Part shown: piece by piece, positions 1 through 11,664 of the stretch | How the letters are laid out: each line of letters starts with the position of its first letter | Numbering within the stretch: position 1 is the stretch's first letter | Assembly: GCF_037482405.1 (NCBI RefSeq) | Contig: NZ_JBBHZZ010000003.1 | Coordinates: 372,001 to 436,000 of the forward strand | Length of the DNA: 64,000 nucleotides | From: Pseudokineococcus marinus | GTDB lineage: Bacteria; Actinomycetota; Actinomycetes; Actinomycetales; Quadrisphaeraceae | Direction of reading: 5' to 3' | Program-made: the position numbers and the translations under genes | The notes under the pieces: model-generated | What the model saw: the letters and a program-made list of their open reading frames with translations, nothing else | Database searches by the model: none | What the model was told of the DNA's origin: nothing

Positions 1-2
1 TC

Positions 3-1082
3 GGTCAGGGTCCGCAGGTCTCGGCCGCGGGGCCCGGTGGTGCGGGCGAGGACCCGTGGGCCCGCGTCCGCCTCGCCGAGGAGGCCGAGCGCCTGGGGTA
101 CGCGGTCGCGTGGGCGGCGGAGGCCTACGGCACCGACGCCGTCACGGTGCTGTCCTGCGTCGCCGCGCGCACGACGCGCATCGGCGTCGGCAGCGCCGTC
201 CTGCAGATCCCCGCCCGCAGCGCCGCCATGACGGCGATGACGGCCGCCTCGCTCGACGCCCTCTCCGGCGGCCGCTTCCACCTGGGGCTGGGGGTCTCCG
301 GCCCGCAGGTCTCGGAGGGCTGGCACGGGGTGCGCTTCGACGCGCCGCTGCGGCGCACGCGCGAGCACGTCGAGGTCGTCCGGATGGCGCTGCGCCGCGA
401 GGAGGTGCGCTACGACGGCCGGCACCTGCAGCTGCCCCTGCCCGACGGGCCCGGCCGCGCGCTGCGGCTGTCCGTGCGGCCGCTGCGCGCCGACGTGCCC
501 GTGTACCTGGCGGCCGTGGGCCCGAGGAACCTCGAGCTCGCCGGGGAGCTCGCCGACGGCTGGCTCGGCATCCTCGTGACGCCCGAGCACCTGCCGGACG
601 CGCTGGCGCACCTCGGGGCGGGACGGCGCCGCTCGGCGCGCCCCGACGCCCCCCTCGACGTCGTCGCGTCCGTCGCCGCCGCGCCCTCGGACGGGGCCTC
701 GGTCGCCGAGGACGACGAGGCGGGGCGCCTGGGGGCCCTGCGGGCCCGGCTCGCCCTCTACGTCGGCGGCATGGGCAGCCGCGAGCAGAACTTCTACAAC
801 GCCCTGGCCGTGCGGCTGGGCTACGAGCGGGAGGCCGCCCTCGTGCAGGACCTGTACCTCGACCGCCGGCACCGGGAGGCCGCCGCGGCGGTCCCGCGGG
901 GCCTCCTCGAGGCCACCAGCCTCGTCGGGCCTCCCGCCGCCGTCCGCGACCGCCTGGCCGCCTACGCCGAGGCGGGGGTGACGACGCTCTCCGTCCTGCC
1001 CGACGGGCGTGACGAGGCCGAGCGGGTCGCCGTGCTCCGCACGGTCGCCGAGGCGCTCGACGCCAGCGGGGCGGGCTCCTGA
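3..1082 (+). CDS. LLM-class F420-dependent oxidoreductase, 5'-truncated by window edge
   Basis: Luciferase-like TIM-barrel oxidoreductase that probably uses cofactor F420; substrate unknown. The open frame runs in from the window edge, so the N-terminus and true start are missing; the GTG at 147 lies inside the conserved fold and is not the start. Visible family features are the segment ending IGVGSAVLQIP, the GRFHLGLGVSGPQ strand-loop, and the LAAVGPRNLELAGELADGW block typical of the Rv3520c-like subgroup. The stop TGA overlaps the next start (TGATG), so it is translationally coupled to uppP. The family call is firm; the physiological reaction is not known. Confidence 0.85.
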   Translation, partial: GQGPQVSAAGPGGAGEDPWARVRLAEEAERLGYAVAWAAEAYGTDAVTVLSCVAARTTRIGVGSAVLQIPARSAAMTAMTAASLDALSGGRFHLGLGVSGPQVSEGWHGVRFDAPLRRTREHVEVVRMALRREEVRYDGRHLQLPLPDGPGRALRLSVRPLRADVPVYLAAVGPRNLELAGELADGWLGILVTPEHLPDALAHLGAGRRRSARPDAPLDVVASVAAAPSDGASVAEDDEAGRLGALRARLALYVGGMGSREQNFYNALAVRLGYEREAALVQDLYLDRRHREAAAAVPRGLLEATSLVGPPAAVRDRLAAYAEAGVTTLSVLPDGRDEAERVAVLRTVAEALDASGAGS

Positions 1083-1942
1083 TGGGCTGGGTCGAGGCGC
1101 TGGTCCTCGGTCTCGTGCAGGGGCTCACGGAGTTCCTGCCGATCTCCTCCAGCGCGCACGTGAGCATCGTCGGCCAGCTGCTCTTCGACGGCCGCGACCC
1201 CGGGGCCGCCTTCACCGCCATCATCCAGCTGGGCACCGAGGCCGCCGTCGTCGTCTACTTCTGGCGCGACATCGTCCGGATCGTCCGGCGGTGGGCGCTC
1301 TCGCTCGTGGGTCGCGTGCCGCGCAGCGACCCGGACGCGCGGATGGGCTGGCTCGTCATCCTCGGGTCCATCCCCATCGGGGTCCTCGGGCTCGTCTTCC
1401 AGGACCAGATCGAGACCCAGCTGCGCAACCTGTGGATCACCGCCGTCATGCTCGCCGTCTTCGGCGTGCTCCTCGGCGTCGCCGACGCGCGGGCGACGAC
1501 CCGCAAGGACCTGTCCGACCTCTCGGTCCGCGACGGCCTGCTCTACGGGTTCGCCCAGGCGCTGGCGCTCGTCCCGGGGGTGTCCCGCTCCGGCGGCACC
1601 ATCACCGCCGGCCTCCTCCTCGGGTACCGCCGCGAGGCCGCGGCCCGTTACGCCTTCCTCCTCGCGATCCCGGCCGTGGTCGCCTCGGGAGGCTTCCAGC
1701 TCGTCTCGGAGCTGGGGGAGGGCGGGGCCGCCTCGGTCGCGTGGGGTCCCACCGTGCTGGCGACGGCGATCTCCTTCGGCGTCGGGCTCGCCGTCATCGC
1801 GTGGCTGCTGCGCTTCATCAGCACCCACACCTTCCGCGGGTTCGTGGTCTACCGGCTCGCGCTGGCGGCCGTGCTGGCCCTGCTGCTGCTCACCGGCGTC
1901 GTCGACGCCGCGCCGGTGGTGGCGCCCGCCGTGCAGCCCTGA
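1082..1942 (+). CDS. uppP: Undecaprenyl-diphosphatase UppP (BacA)
   Basis: Integral membrane pyrophosphatase (286 aa) that converts undecaprenyl diphosphate to the monophosphate and so recycles the lipid carrier for peptidoglycan; it confers bacitracin tolerance in other bacteria. Both family signatures are present: QGLTEFLPISSSAH at residues 13-26 and PGVSRSGGT at 165-173. About eight hydrophobic segments are spread over the chain, and length is normal. The ATG overlaps the TGA of the upstream oxidoreductase. It converges with corA 36 bp downstream. Confidence 0.95.
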   Translation: MGWVEALVLGLVQGLTEFLPISSSAHVSIVGQLLFDGRDPGAAFTAIIQLGTEAAVVVYFWRDIVRIVRRWALSLVGRVPRSDPDARMGWLVILGSIPIGVLGLVFQDQIETQLRNLWITAVMLAVFGVLLGVADARATTRKDLSDLSVRDGLLYGFAQALALVPGVSRSGGTITAGLLLGYRREAAARYAFLLAIPAVVASGGFQLVSELGEGGAASVAWGPTVLATAISFGVGLAVIAWLLRFISTHTFRGFVVYRLALAAVLALLLLTGVVDAAPVVAPAVQP

Positions 1943-1978
1943 CGGTCCGCCCAGCACCGGCTCCGGCGCCGGACGGGC

Positions 1979-3025
1979 CTACAGCCACCCCGAGCGCCGG
2001 AAGGCGCGGTGCAGCACGAGGCAGACGGTGACCATGAGCAGGAGCGCCGCCGGGTAGCCGTAGCGCCACGCCAGCTCGGGCATGTACTGGAAGTTCATGC
2101 CGTAGATCCCGGCGATGACGGTGGGCACGACGGCGAGGGCCGCCCACGCGGAGATGCGGCGGGCGTCGTCGTTCTGCTGCAGGCCCACCTCGGCGAGGTG
2201 GGCGCTGTGGACGTCGCCGAGCTGGCGGTCGGTCGCCTCGACCGACTCGGCGGCCTGCTGGGCGTGGTCGGCCACGTCGCGCAGGAAGACGCGGGCCTCC
2301 TCGGGCACGAGGTCGAGGTCCTGCTGCCACAGCCGCCGCACGGGCTCGACGAGGGGGCGGGCGGCCCGGACCATCTCGAGCACCTCGCGCTTGAGCTGGT
2401 ACACGCGCGCCGTCGTCCCGGCGCCGCGGTCGTCGGGGCTGAAGACCTCCTGCTCCAGGTCGCTGACGTCGACCTCGAGCTCGGAGGCGATGGCGACGTA
2501 GGCGTCGACGACGACGTCCAGCACCCCGTGGAGGACGGCGGCGGGGCCGAGCGCGAGGAAGTCCTCGTCGAGGCGCCCGCGGGCGCGCTCGACGACGCCC
2601 TCGTCCTCGCGCGAGACGGTGAGCACCCACCGGTCGCCGAGGACGACGAGCACCTCGCCGGTCTCCACCGCCGAGCGGCTGTCGTCGTAGCGGACGGGGC
2701 GCGCGCTGAGCAGGACGGAGCCGCCCTCGTCGGCCGGGTAGCGCTCGAGCTTGGGGCGCTGGCGCCCGGTCTCGAGGTCCTCGACCGCGAGGGGGTGCAG
2801 GTCGAGGACCTCCGCGTAGCCGGACAGGTCGCCCTCGCCGGGGTCGGTGTGGTGGACCCACACGAAGCCGGCCCCCTCGGCGCGGGCCCGGGCCAGGGCG
2901 TCGGCGGTCTCCGCGGCGCCGGGGACCCGCGCCGTCGGCGACGGGTCGGACGACGCGCCGGCGTGCGCCGGGACGTCGACGTCGTGCAGGCGGGTGCCGT
3001 CGCAGGTGCGGACGATGGCGCTCAC
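1979..3025 (-). CDS. corA: CorA-family magnesium/cobalt transporter
   Basis: Divalent cation channel of the CorA family, 348 aa. A soluble acidic N-terminal domain is followed by a long helical stalk, then two transmembrane helices at the C-terminus joined by the hallmark GMN motif at residues 309-311 (GMNFQYMPE). The GTG start has a GGAGGA ribosome binding site just upstream on the minus strand. It is convergent with uppP and divergent from the phosphatase gene at 3142. Mg2+ versus Co2+ selectivity cannot be told from the sequence. Confidence 0.93.
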   Translation of the reverse strand: MSAIVRTCDGTRLHDVDVPAHAGASSDPSPTARVPGAAETADALARARAEGAGFVWVHHTDPGEGDLSGYAEVLDLHPLAVEDLETGRQRPKLERYPADEGGSVLLSARPVRYDDSRSAVETGEVLVVLGDRWVLTVSREDEGVVERARGRLDEDFLALGPAAVLHGVLDVVVDAYVAIASELEVDVSDLEQEVFSPDDRGAGTTARVYQLKREVLEMVRAARPLVEPVRRLWQQDLDLVPEEARVFLRDVADHAQQAAESVEATDRQLGDVHSAHLAEVGLQQNDDARRISAWAALAVVPTVIAGIYGMNFQYMPELAWRYGYPAALLLMVTVCLVLHRAFRRSGWL

Positions 3026-3128
3026 GGGTTCCTCCGGAGGGGTCGTGGCCCCGGCCGGGGCTCGGCGCGCGCGAGGGGCGCGGGTCGGTCGGCCCCCGCC
3101 GGCGCGGGGCGCGGCCGAGGACGGCGCC

Positions 3129-3134
3129 TATGGT
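3129..3134 (+). promoter_or_regulatory. Leaderless -10 box (TATGGT) of histidine phosphatase gene
   Basis: TATGGT lies 7 nt before GTG 3142, the spacing seen at many other starts in this window. This favours GTG 3142 over ATG 3130, which lies inside the hexamer itself. No clear -35 is visible. Confidence 0.55.
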
Positions 3135-3141
3135 GGCGCCC

Positions 3142-3858
3142 GTGCCGACCCTCCTGCTGGTCCGACACGGGCGCACCGCGGCCAACGCCTCGGGCGTGCT
3201 CGCGGGGCGGACGCCCGGTGTCGGCCTCGACGACAGCGGCGCCGCGCAGGCCGCGGCCCTCGGGCAGCGCCTCTCGGGCGTCCCCCTCGCCCGGGTCGTC
3301 GCGAGCCCGCTGGAGCGCACCGTCGCGACGGCCCGCGCCCTCCTCGCCGTCGGCGGGACGGCCCGCCGCCCGCGCCCCGACCTCGTCGAGGAGCCCCGGC
3401 TGCTCGAGTGCGACTACGGGGAGTGGACCGGTCGCGGCCTGCGCGAGCTGGCGAGGGAGCCGCACTGGAAGGTCGTGCAGGGCCACCCCAGCGCCGCCCA
3501 GTTCCCCGGCGGCGAGTCCCTGCGCGACGTCCAGGCCCGGGCGCTCGCGGCGGTCCGCGAGCACGACGCCGCGGTCGCGGCGGAGCACGGCGCGGACGCC
3601 GTGTGGGTCGCCGTCTCCCACGGCGACGTCATCAAGGCGGTGCTCGCCGACGCCCTGGGCCAGCACCTCGACAGCTTCCAGCGCATCGTCGTCGACCCGG
3701 CCTCGGTCTCGGTCGTCCGGTACACCCCGCTGCGGCCCTTCGTCGTCCGCACCAACGACACCGGTGGCGACCTCGCCTCCCTCGCGCCGCCGCCGCGGCG
3801 CCGGCGCCGGGCGGCGGCGTCCTCCGACGCCGCGGTGGGCGGCGGGGCCGGGGCCTGA
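3142..3858 (+). CDS. Histidine phosphatase family protein (MSMEG_4193-like)
   Basis: Phosphoglycerate-mutase-fold phosphatase, 238 aa from GTG 3142. The catalytic RHG motif sits at residues 8-10 (LLLVRHGRT), and the second histidine is in VAVSHGDVIKAVL. Starting at GTG 3142 gives the compact N-terminus usual for this family and fits the leaderless -10 box; an ATG 12 nt upstream is the alternative. The C-terminal ~25 residues are low-complexity Arg/Ala. It heads the conserved actinobacterial series followed by DUF3090, a SCO1664-family protein and mshC. The substrate is unknown. Confidence 0.88.
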   Translation: MPTLLLVRHGRTAANASGVLAGRTPGVGLDDSGAAQAAALGQRLSGVPLARVVASPLERTVATARALLAVGGTARRPRPDLVEEPRLLECDYGEWTGRGLRELAREPHWKVVQGHPSAAQFPGGESLRDVQARALAAVREHDAAVAAEHGADAVWVAVSHGDVIKAVLADALGQHLDSFQRIVVDPASVSVVRYTPLRPFVVRTNDTGGDLASLAPPPRRRRRAAASSDAAVGGGAGA

Positions 3859-3887
3859 GCCGGCCGGTGGCCGGCGCGGGCGCTGGG

Positions 3888-3893
3888 TAGTCT
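3888..3893 (+). promoter_or_regulatory. Leaderless -10 box (TAGTCT) of DUF3090 gene
   Basis: TAGTCT lies 7 nt before ATG 3901, in the 43-nt gap after the phosphatase gene, so DUF3090 can be transcribed on its own. Confidence 0.55.
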
Positions 3894-3900
3894 CGACGGC

Positions 3901-4476
3901 ATGCCAGCGCAGGTCTTCGACTACGACCCGCCGGACCGCTTCGTCGCCGGCACGGTGGGGCCGGCGGGCTCGCGCACCTTCTTCCTCCAGGCGCGGGCGC
4001 GCAGCACCGGGCCCGTGCCCGTCGTCGTCTCGGTCGCCCTCGAGAAGCAGCAGGTCGCCACCCTGGCCGAGAAGGTCGAGGAGCTCCTCGACGAGGTGGT
4101 GCGCCGCAGCGGCGGCGAGGCGCCCGTGCCCGCGGTCACCCCCGTCGGGGCGGGCGACACCGAGCCGCTCGACACCCCCATCGAGGAGGAGTTCCGGGTC
4201 GGGACGATGAGCCTGCAGTGGGACGGCGACCGCGGCGTCGTCGTCATCGAGTGCTTCTCCGTCGAGGAGGACGAGGCCGGCGGCGGCCTGGGGGAGGGGC
4301 CCGAGCCCGACGCCCGGTCCGTCCTGCGGGTCTCCCTGTCCGGCGCCAGCGCCCGCGGCTTCGCCCAGCGGGCCTCGGCCCTCGTGGCGGCCGGCCGCCC
4401 GCCGTGCCCGTTCTGCCAGGGCCCGCTGGACCCCGAGGGCCACGTCTGCCCGCGCGCCAACGGGTACCGCCGCTGA
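3901..4476 (+). CDS. DUF3090 family protein
   Basis: Actinobacterial protein of unknown function, 191 aa. The N-terminal signature VFDYDPPDRFVAGTVG and the following FFLQA segment identify the DUF3090 family. The C-terminus carries a CPFCQGPLDPEGHVC block that looks like a small zinc ribbon (CxxC plus a further Cys; the fourth ligand is unclear). It lies between the phosphatase and the kinase-like SCO1664 gene, an arrangement conserved in many actinomycetes as far as I know, which suggests a joint role. I cannot name a reaction. Confidence 0.9.
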   Translation: MPAQVFDYDPPDRFVAGTVGPAGSRTFFLQARARSTGPVPVVVSVALEKQQVATLAEKVEELLDEVVRRSGGEAPVPAVTPVGAGDTEPLDTPIEEEFRVGTMSLQWDGDRGVVVIECFSVEEDEAGGGLGEGPEPDARSVLRVSLSGASARGFAQRASALVAAGRPPCPFCQGPLDPEGHVCPRANGYRR

Positions 4477-5528
4477 CCGGGCGCGGCGGGGCGCCCGCGG
4501 GCCCGCGGCCCGGCGTCCCGAGCGACGGGGACGCGCTGGCGGACCTGCTCTCGCGCGGGGACCTCGAGGTCGTCGGACGCATCTCCGGCTCCTCGAACGT
4601 CACCCTGCTCGCCACCTGCCGGGACGGCGGCACGGCCGTCCGGTGCGTCTACAAGCCCGTCCGCGGCGAGCGGCCGCTCCACGACTTCCCCGACGGCACG
4701 CTCGCCGGGCGCGAGGTCGCGGCCTCGCTGGTCTCGCGCGCGGGCGGGTGGGGCGTCGTGCCCACGACCGTCCTGCGCGACGGCCCGCTGGGGCCCGGGT
4801 CCGTGCAGCGCTGGGTGCACCCGCCGCGCGACGCCCCGCTCGACGAGGAGGCCGCCGACGAGGGCGTCGTCGACCCGTACCGCGCCGTGGACCCCGACCA
4901 CGAGGACCCCGACGACGAGGGCGGGGACGACGAGGGCGGGGAGGGGCCGGACGAGGCGGACCGGGTGGAGGAGGACCTCGACGACGAGCACCTGCTGGGC
5001 GAGCCCGGCGCCGGGCTCGTCGACGTCGTCCCCCAGGGCGAGGTGCCCGCGGGGTGGCGCGGCGTCCTCGAGGCCTGGGGGCCCTACGGCGAGCCGGTGA
5101 CCCTCGTCCACGCCGACGACCCGCGCCTGCTGTCGGTGGCCGTCTTCGACGTCGTCGCCAACAACGCCGACCGCAAGGCCGGCCACCTGCTGCTGGGGCG
5201 CCCTGCGGCCGCGGACCCGGCGTCCGCCGCCGCGCGGGCCTCCGGCCCGCCCGTGCACGGCATCGACCACGGCCTCGTCCTGCACGCCGAGGGCAAGCTG
5301 CGCACCGTCCTGTGGGGCTGGGCGGGGGAGCCGCTGCCGGACGTCGAGCTCGAGGCCCTCGACCGCCTTCGGGCGGCCCTGCGCGACGGCCTGGAGGACG
5401 AGCTGCAGGCCCTCCTCACCGGGCGGGAGGTGCGGGCGCTGCGCACGCGCGTCGACCGGCTCCTGCGCGGCGCCGTCATGCCGCAGCCGCCGGAGCACCG
5501 CAGCGCGGTGCCCTGGCCCGTGTTCTGA
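4473..5528 (+). CDS. SCO1664 family protein, PI3/4-kinase-like
   Basis: Conserved actinobacterial family, distantly similar to phosphatidylinositol 3/4-kinase-type catalytic domains. Kinase-like landmarks, counted from CTG 4473: a lysine in VYKPVRGERPL (K61), a catalytic-loop-like DVVANNADRK (D226 to K235) and a metal-binding-like DHG (265-267). Family members are about 270 aa; this one is about 350 aa because of a strongly acidic insertion at about residues 124-175. There is no ATG or GTG near the expected start. CTG 4473 overlaps the DUF3090 stop (CTGA); GTG 4404 inside DUF3090 is the alternative. Substrate unknown; the start is uncertain. Confidence 0.75.
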   Translation: MTGRGGAPAGPRPGVPSDGDALADLLSRGDLEVVGRISGSSNVTLLATCRDGGTAVRCVYKPVRGERPLHDFPDGTLAGREVAASLVSRAGGWGVVPTTVLRDGPLGPGSVQRWVHPPRDAPLDEEAADEGVVDPYRAVDPDHEDPDDEGGDDEGGEGPDEADRVEEDLDDEHLLGEPGAGLVDVVPQGEVPAGWRGVLEAWGPYGEPVTLVHADDPRLLSVAVFDVVANNADRKAGHLLLGRPAAADPASAAARASGPPVHGIDHGLVLHAEGKLRTVLWGWAGEPLPDVELEALDRLRAALRDGLEDELQALLTGREVRALRTRVDRLLRGAVMPQPPEHRSAVPWPVF

Positions 5529-5571
5529 CGCACGGCGGTCCGGCGCGTCCGGAGGCTCCCGCGGCGCCGAC

Positions 5572-5577
5572 TAGGGT
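5572..5577 (+). promoter_or_regulatory. Leaderless -10 box (TAGGGT) of mshC
   Basis: TAGGGT ends 6 nt before GTG 5584. It is one of the cleanest examples of the repeated TANNNT-start arrangement in this window. Confidence 0.6.
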
Positions 5578-5583
5578 CGCGCC

Positions 5584-6852
5584 GTGAAGTCCTGGTCCTC
5601 CCCGCACCTGCCGCACCTGCCGGGCACGGGAGGGCCCGTCTCGCTGCACGACAGCGCCTCCCGCAGCGTGCGCCCCACGTCCCCGGGCCCGGTCGCCGGG
5701 CTCTACGTGTGCGGCATCACCCCCTACGACGCGACCCACATGGGGCACGCGTCGACCTACCTCGCCTTCGACCTCCTCGTCCGCGCGTGGCGCGACGCCG
5801 GGCACGAGGTCCGGTACGTCCAGAACGTCACCGATGTCGACGAGCCGCTGCTCGAGCGCGCGACCGCGACGGGCGTGGACTGGCGCGACCTGGCGGCTCG
5901 CGAGACCGACCTCTTCCGCGAGGACATGACGGCGCTCGGCGTCGTCCCGCCGGACGTCTACCTCGGCGCCGTCGAGACGGTGCCGAGGGCGGCCGCGGCC
6001 GTCTCCGAGCTCGTCCGCCGCGGCGCCGCCTACCGGGTCGAGGCCACGGGCGACGTCTACTTCGACGTCACCGCCGACGAGGCCTTCGGGGGCGTCAGCG
6101 GGTACGACCCGGCGACGATGGCGCAGCTGTCGGCCGAGCGGGGCGGCGACCCGACGACGCCGGGCAAGCGGTCCCCGATCGACCCCGTGCTGTGGCGCGC
6201 CGCCCGCGAGGACGAGCCGTCGTGGGACGGCGGCGACCTCGGCCCCGGGCGCCCCGGGTGGCACATCGAGTGCGTCGCCATCGCGCTGGACCACCTCGGG
6301 TCCGGCTTCGACGTCCAGGGCGGCGGCTCCGACCTCGTCTTCCCCCACCACGAGATGGGCGCCTCCCACGCCCACGTCCTCACGGGCACCCGGCCCTACG
6401 CGCAGCTGTACGCCCACGGCGGGATGGTGGCGCTCGACGGCGAGAAGATGAGCAAGTCGCGCGGCAACCTCGTGCTCGTCTCCGCGCTGCGCCGCGCGGG
6501 GGAGGACCCGGCGGCCGTGCGCCTCGCCGTCCACGCCCACCACTACCGCGACGACTGGCCGTGGACCGACGAGGGCCTGCAGGTCGCCCGCGAGCGGCTG
6601 GAGCGCTGGCGCGCCGCCGTGGCGATGCCGCAGGGCCCCGACGCTGCGCGGGTGCTCGACGGCGTGCGCAGCCGCCTGGCCGACGACCTCGACGCCCCGG
6701 GCGCCCTCGCCGTCGTCGACGCGTGGGTGGACGCCCAGCTGGCGCAGGACCTCTCGCACGCCCCGGGCGACCCGCAGGGCGACGCCGCGGCGCCCGCGCT
6801 GGTCGCCGACGTCGTCGAGGCGCTGCTCGGGGTGCCCCTGCGGGTCGGCTGA
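5584..6852 (+). CDS. mshC: Cysteine--glucosaminyl-inositol ligase MshC
   Basis: ATP-dependent ligase joining cysteine to GlcN-inositol, the third step of mycothiol biosynthesis. It is a cysteinyl-tRNA synthetase paralogue of 422 aa lacking the tRNA anticodon domain. Visible motifs: YVCGITPYDATHMGHA with zinc/substrate Cys43 and the HIGH-like THMGH (51-55), the GWHIECVAIA zinc-site region, and KMSKS at 288-292. The length matches MshC rather than CysS (about 460 aa or more). GTG 5584 is supported by the upstream -10 box. It marks the organism as a mycothiol producer. Confidence 0.95.
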   Translation: MKSWSSPHLPHLPGTGGPVSLHDSASRSVRPTSPGPVAGLYVCGITPYDATHMGHASTYLAFDLLVRAWRDAGHEVRYVQNVTDVDEPLLERATATGVDWRDLAARETDLFREDMTALGVVPPDVYLGAVETVPRAAAAVSELVRRGAAYRVEATGDVYFDVTADEAFGGVSGYDPATMAQLSAERGGDPTTPGKRSPIDPVLWRAAREDEPSWDGGDLGPGRPGWHIECVAIALDHLGSGFDVQGGGSDLVFPHHEMGASHAHVLTGTRPYAQLYAHGGMVALDGEKMSKSRGNLVLVSALRRAGEDPAAVRLAVHAHHYRDDWPWTDEGLQVARERLERWRAAVAMPQGPDAARVLDGVRSRLADDLDAPGALAVVDAWVDAQLAQDLSHAPGDPQGDAAAPALVADVVEALLGVPLRVG

Positions 6853-6881
6853 CGGCCGGCCCCGCGCGCCCGGCCGACCCG
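6841..6881 (+). terminator. Possible hairpin terminator at mshC end
   Basis: Nine-base arms CGGGTCGGC (6841-6849) and GCCGACCCG (6873-6881) are complementary, with inner GGCCGG/CCGGCC pairing. It spans the mshC stop and lies between convergent mshC and the PAC2 gene. No T-tract follows. Confidence 0.4.
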
Positions 6882-6899
6882 GGGCGCGAGGCCGTCGCC

Positions 6900-7793
6900 T
6901 CAGGCGGGCGGGCCCGCCGGCCCGCGCCGCGGGGGGCCCTCGTCGCCGCGGCGGCGCAGGTAGCGCTCGAACTCGCGGGCGATGGCCTCGCCGCTCGCCT
7001 CGGGCAGCTCGGCCGTGTCCTTGGCCTGCTCGAGCTGCTGGACGTACTCGCCGATCTCCTCGTCCTCGCCGGCGAGCTCGTCGACGCCGCGCTCCCACGC
7101 CTCCGCCTCCTCGGCGAGGTCCTCGAGCGGCACGGGGGCGCCGATGACCTCCTCGACGCGGCCCAGCAGCGCCAGGACCGCCTTGGGCGAGGGCGACTGC
7201 CCGACGTAGTGCGGCACGGCGGCCCACAGCGACACCGAGGAGAGCCCGCGCTCGGCGGCCGCGTCGGCGACGACGCCGACGATCCCCGTGGGGCCCTCGT
7301 AGCGCGAGGGCTCCAGCGCCAGGTGCTCCATCGACGGCGCGTCGCCGGTGCTCGTGATCGGGATGGGCCGCGTGTGCGGGACGTCGGCCAGCAGGGCGCC
7401 GAGCGTCACGACGGTGCGGGCGCCGACGGCGGCGGCGCGGTCGAGCAGCTCGGCCGTGTAGGAGCGCCAGCGCATCGACGGCTCGATGCCGTGGACGAGC
7501 ACGACGTCGCGCTCGCCGCCCGGCGGCCGGGCCCAGGCGAGGCGGGTGGTCGGCCAGGTGATGCGGCGGCGGCCGTCCTCGTCGAAGCCCGTGACCGGCC
7601 GGTTCACCTGGAAGTCGTGGTAGTCCTCCGGGTCGAGCTCGCCGAGCGGCGTCTCGCCCCACACGCGCGCCAGGTGGTCCAGCGCGCCGCTCGCCGCCTC
7701 GGCGGCGTCGTTCCAGCCCTCGAAGGCCGCGAGGACGACGGGGTCCCTCAGCTCGGGCACCGGGCCCGGCGACCGCTGCGCCTGCTCGCTCAC
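6900..7793 (-). CDS. PAC2 family protein (proteasome assembly chaperone-like fold)
   Basis: 297-aa PAC2-family protein. The N-terminal signature VVLAAFEGWNDAAEAAS and the HGIEPSMRW segment are diagnostic. Actinobacterial members are common and of unknown function; despite the name, a role with the bacterial proteasome is not established. GTG 7793 has a strong GAGGAGGA ribosome binding site upstream. The C-terminus is Arg/Gly/Pro-rich. It is divergent from metH with 138 bp between starts. Confidence 0.88.
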   Translation of the reverse strand: MSEQAQRSPGPVPELRDPVVLAAFEGWNDAAEAASGALDHLARVWGETPLGELDPEDYHDFQVNRPVTGFDEDGRRRITWPTTRLAWARPPGGERDVVLVHGIEPSMRWRSYTAELLDRAAAVGARTVVTLGALLADVPHTRPIPITSTGDAPSMEHLALEPSRYEGPTGIVGVVADAAAERGLSSVSLWAAVPHYVGQSPSPKAVLALLGRVEEVIGAPVPLEDLAEEAEAWERGVDELAGEDEEIGEYVQQLEQAKDTAELPEASGEAIAREFERYLRRRGDEGPPRRGPAGPPA

Positions 7794-7917
7794 ACGTCCT
7801 CCTCGTCCTGCCGCCCGCCGCCGGGGCCAGGGCGCCCCCGGCCCACGGGGGCGGACGGCCCCGCGAGCAGCGCGTCCACCCTACGGGCGCGCACCCGGCG
7901 CGCCCGACGACGGCGCC

Positions 7918-7923
7918 TAGCAT
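7918..7923 (+). promoter_or_regulatory. Leaderless -10 box (TAGCAT) of metH
   Basis: TAGCAT lies 8 nt before GTG 7932. I see no cobalamin riboswitch-like structure in the 138 bp between the PAC2 gene and metH, and a leaderless transcript would leave no room for one. Confidence 0.5.
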
Positions 7924-7931
7924 CGACGCCC

Positions 7932-11516
<3,585 letters not shown>

Positions 11517-11543
11517 GCCAGAGGCCCTCCCCGGGGCCCCCCG

Positions 11544-11609
11544 GGGCGAGCAGGCGTCGACTCGCCCTCACACGGCGGCCTCGCGGGGCGAGCAGGCGAC
11601 GACTCGCCC
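11544..11609 (+). terminator. Twin 24-nt hairpins downstream of metH
   Basis: Two nearly identical units (11544-11567 and 11586-11609) each read GGGCGAG, a 10-nt loop, then CTCGCCC. They differ by one loop base. They lie between metH and the HAD gene and could end metH transcription, but there is no T-tract and the conserved loop is unusual for a simple terminator. Confidence 0.5.
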
Positions 11610-11664
11610 GTCCAGGGCGGCCGCCGACGGCGTCGGGGACGGCGCGGCTGGCAGACTCGCGGCC

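Noticed and set aside
1962..1973. Palindrome TCCGGCGCCGGA between uppP and corA as a terminator
   Set aside because: A 12-bp perfect palindrome leaves no loop and is common by chance at this GC content; not strong enough to list.
5709..7931. Apparent 5' extension of metH back to 5709
   Set aside because: It overlaps mshC and the PAC2 gene; MetH homology begins at GTG 7932, which also has a matching -10 box.
7794..7931. Cobalamin riboswitch before metH
   Set aside because: Only 138 bp, no B12-box-like sequence seen, and a -10 box lies 8 nt before the start codon.
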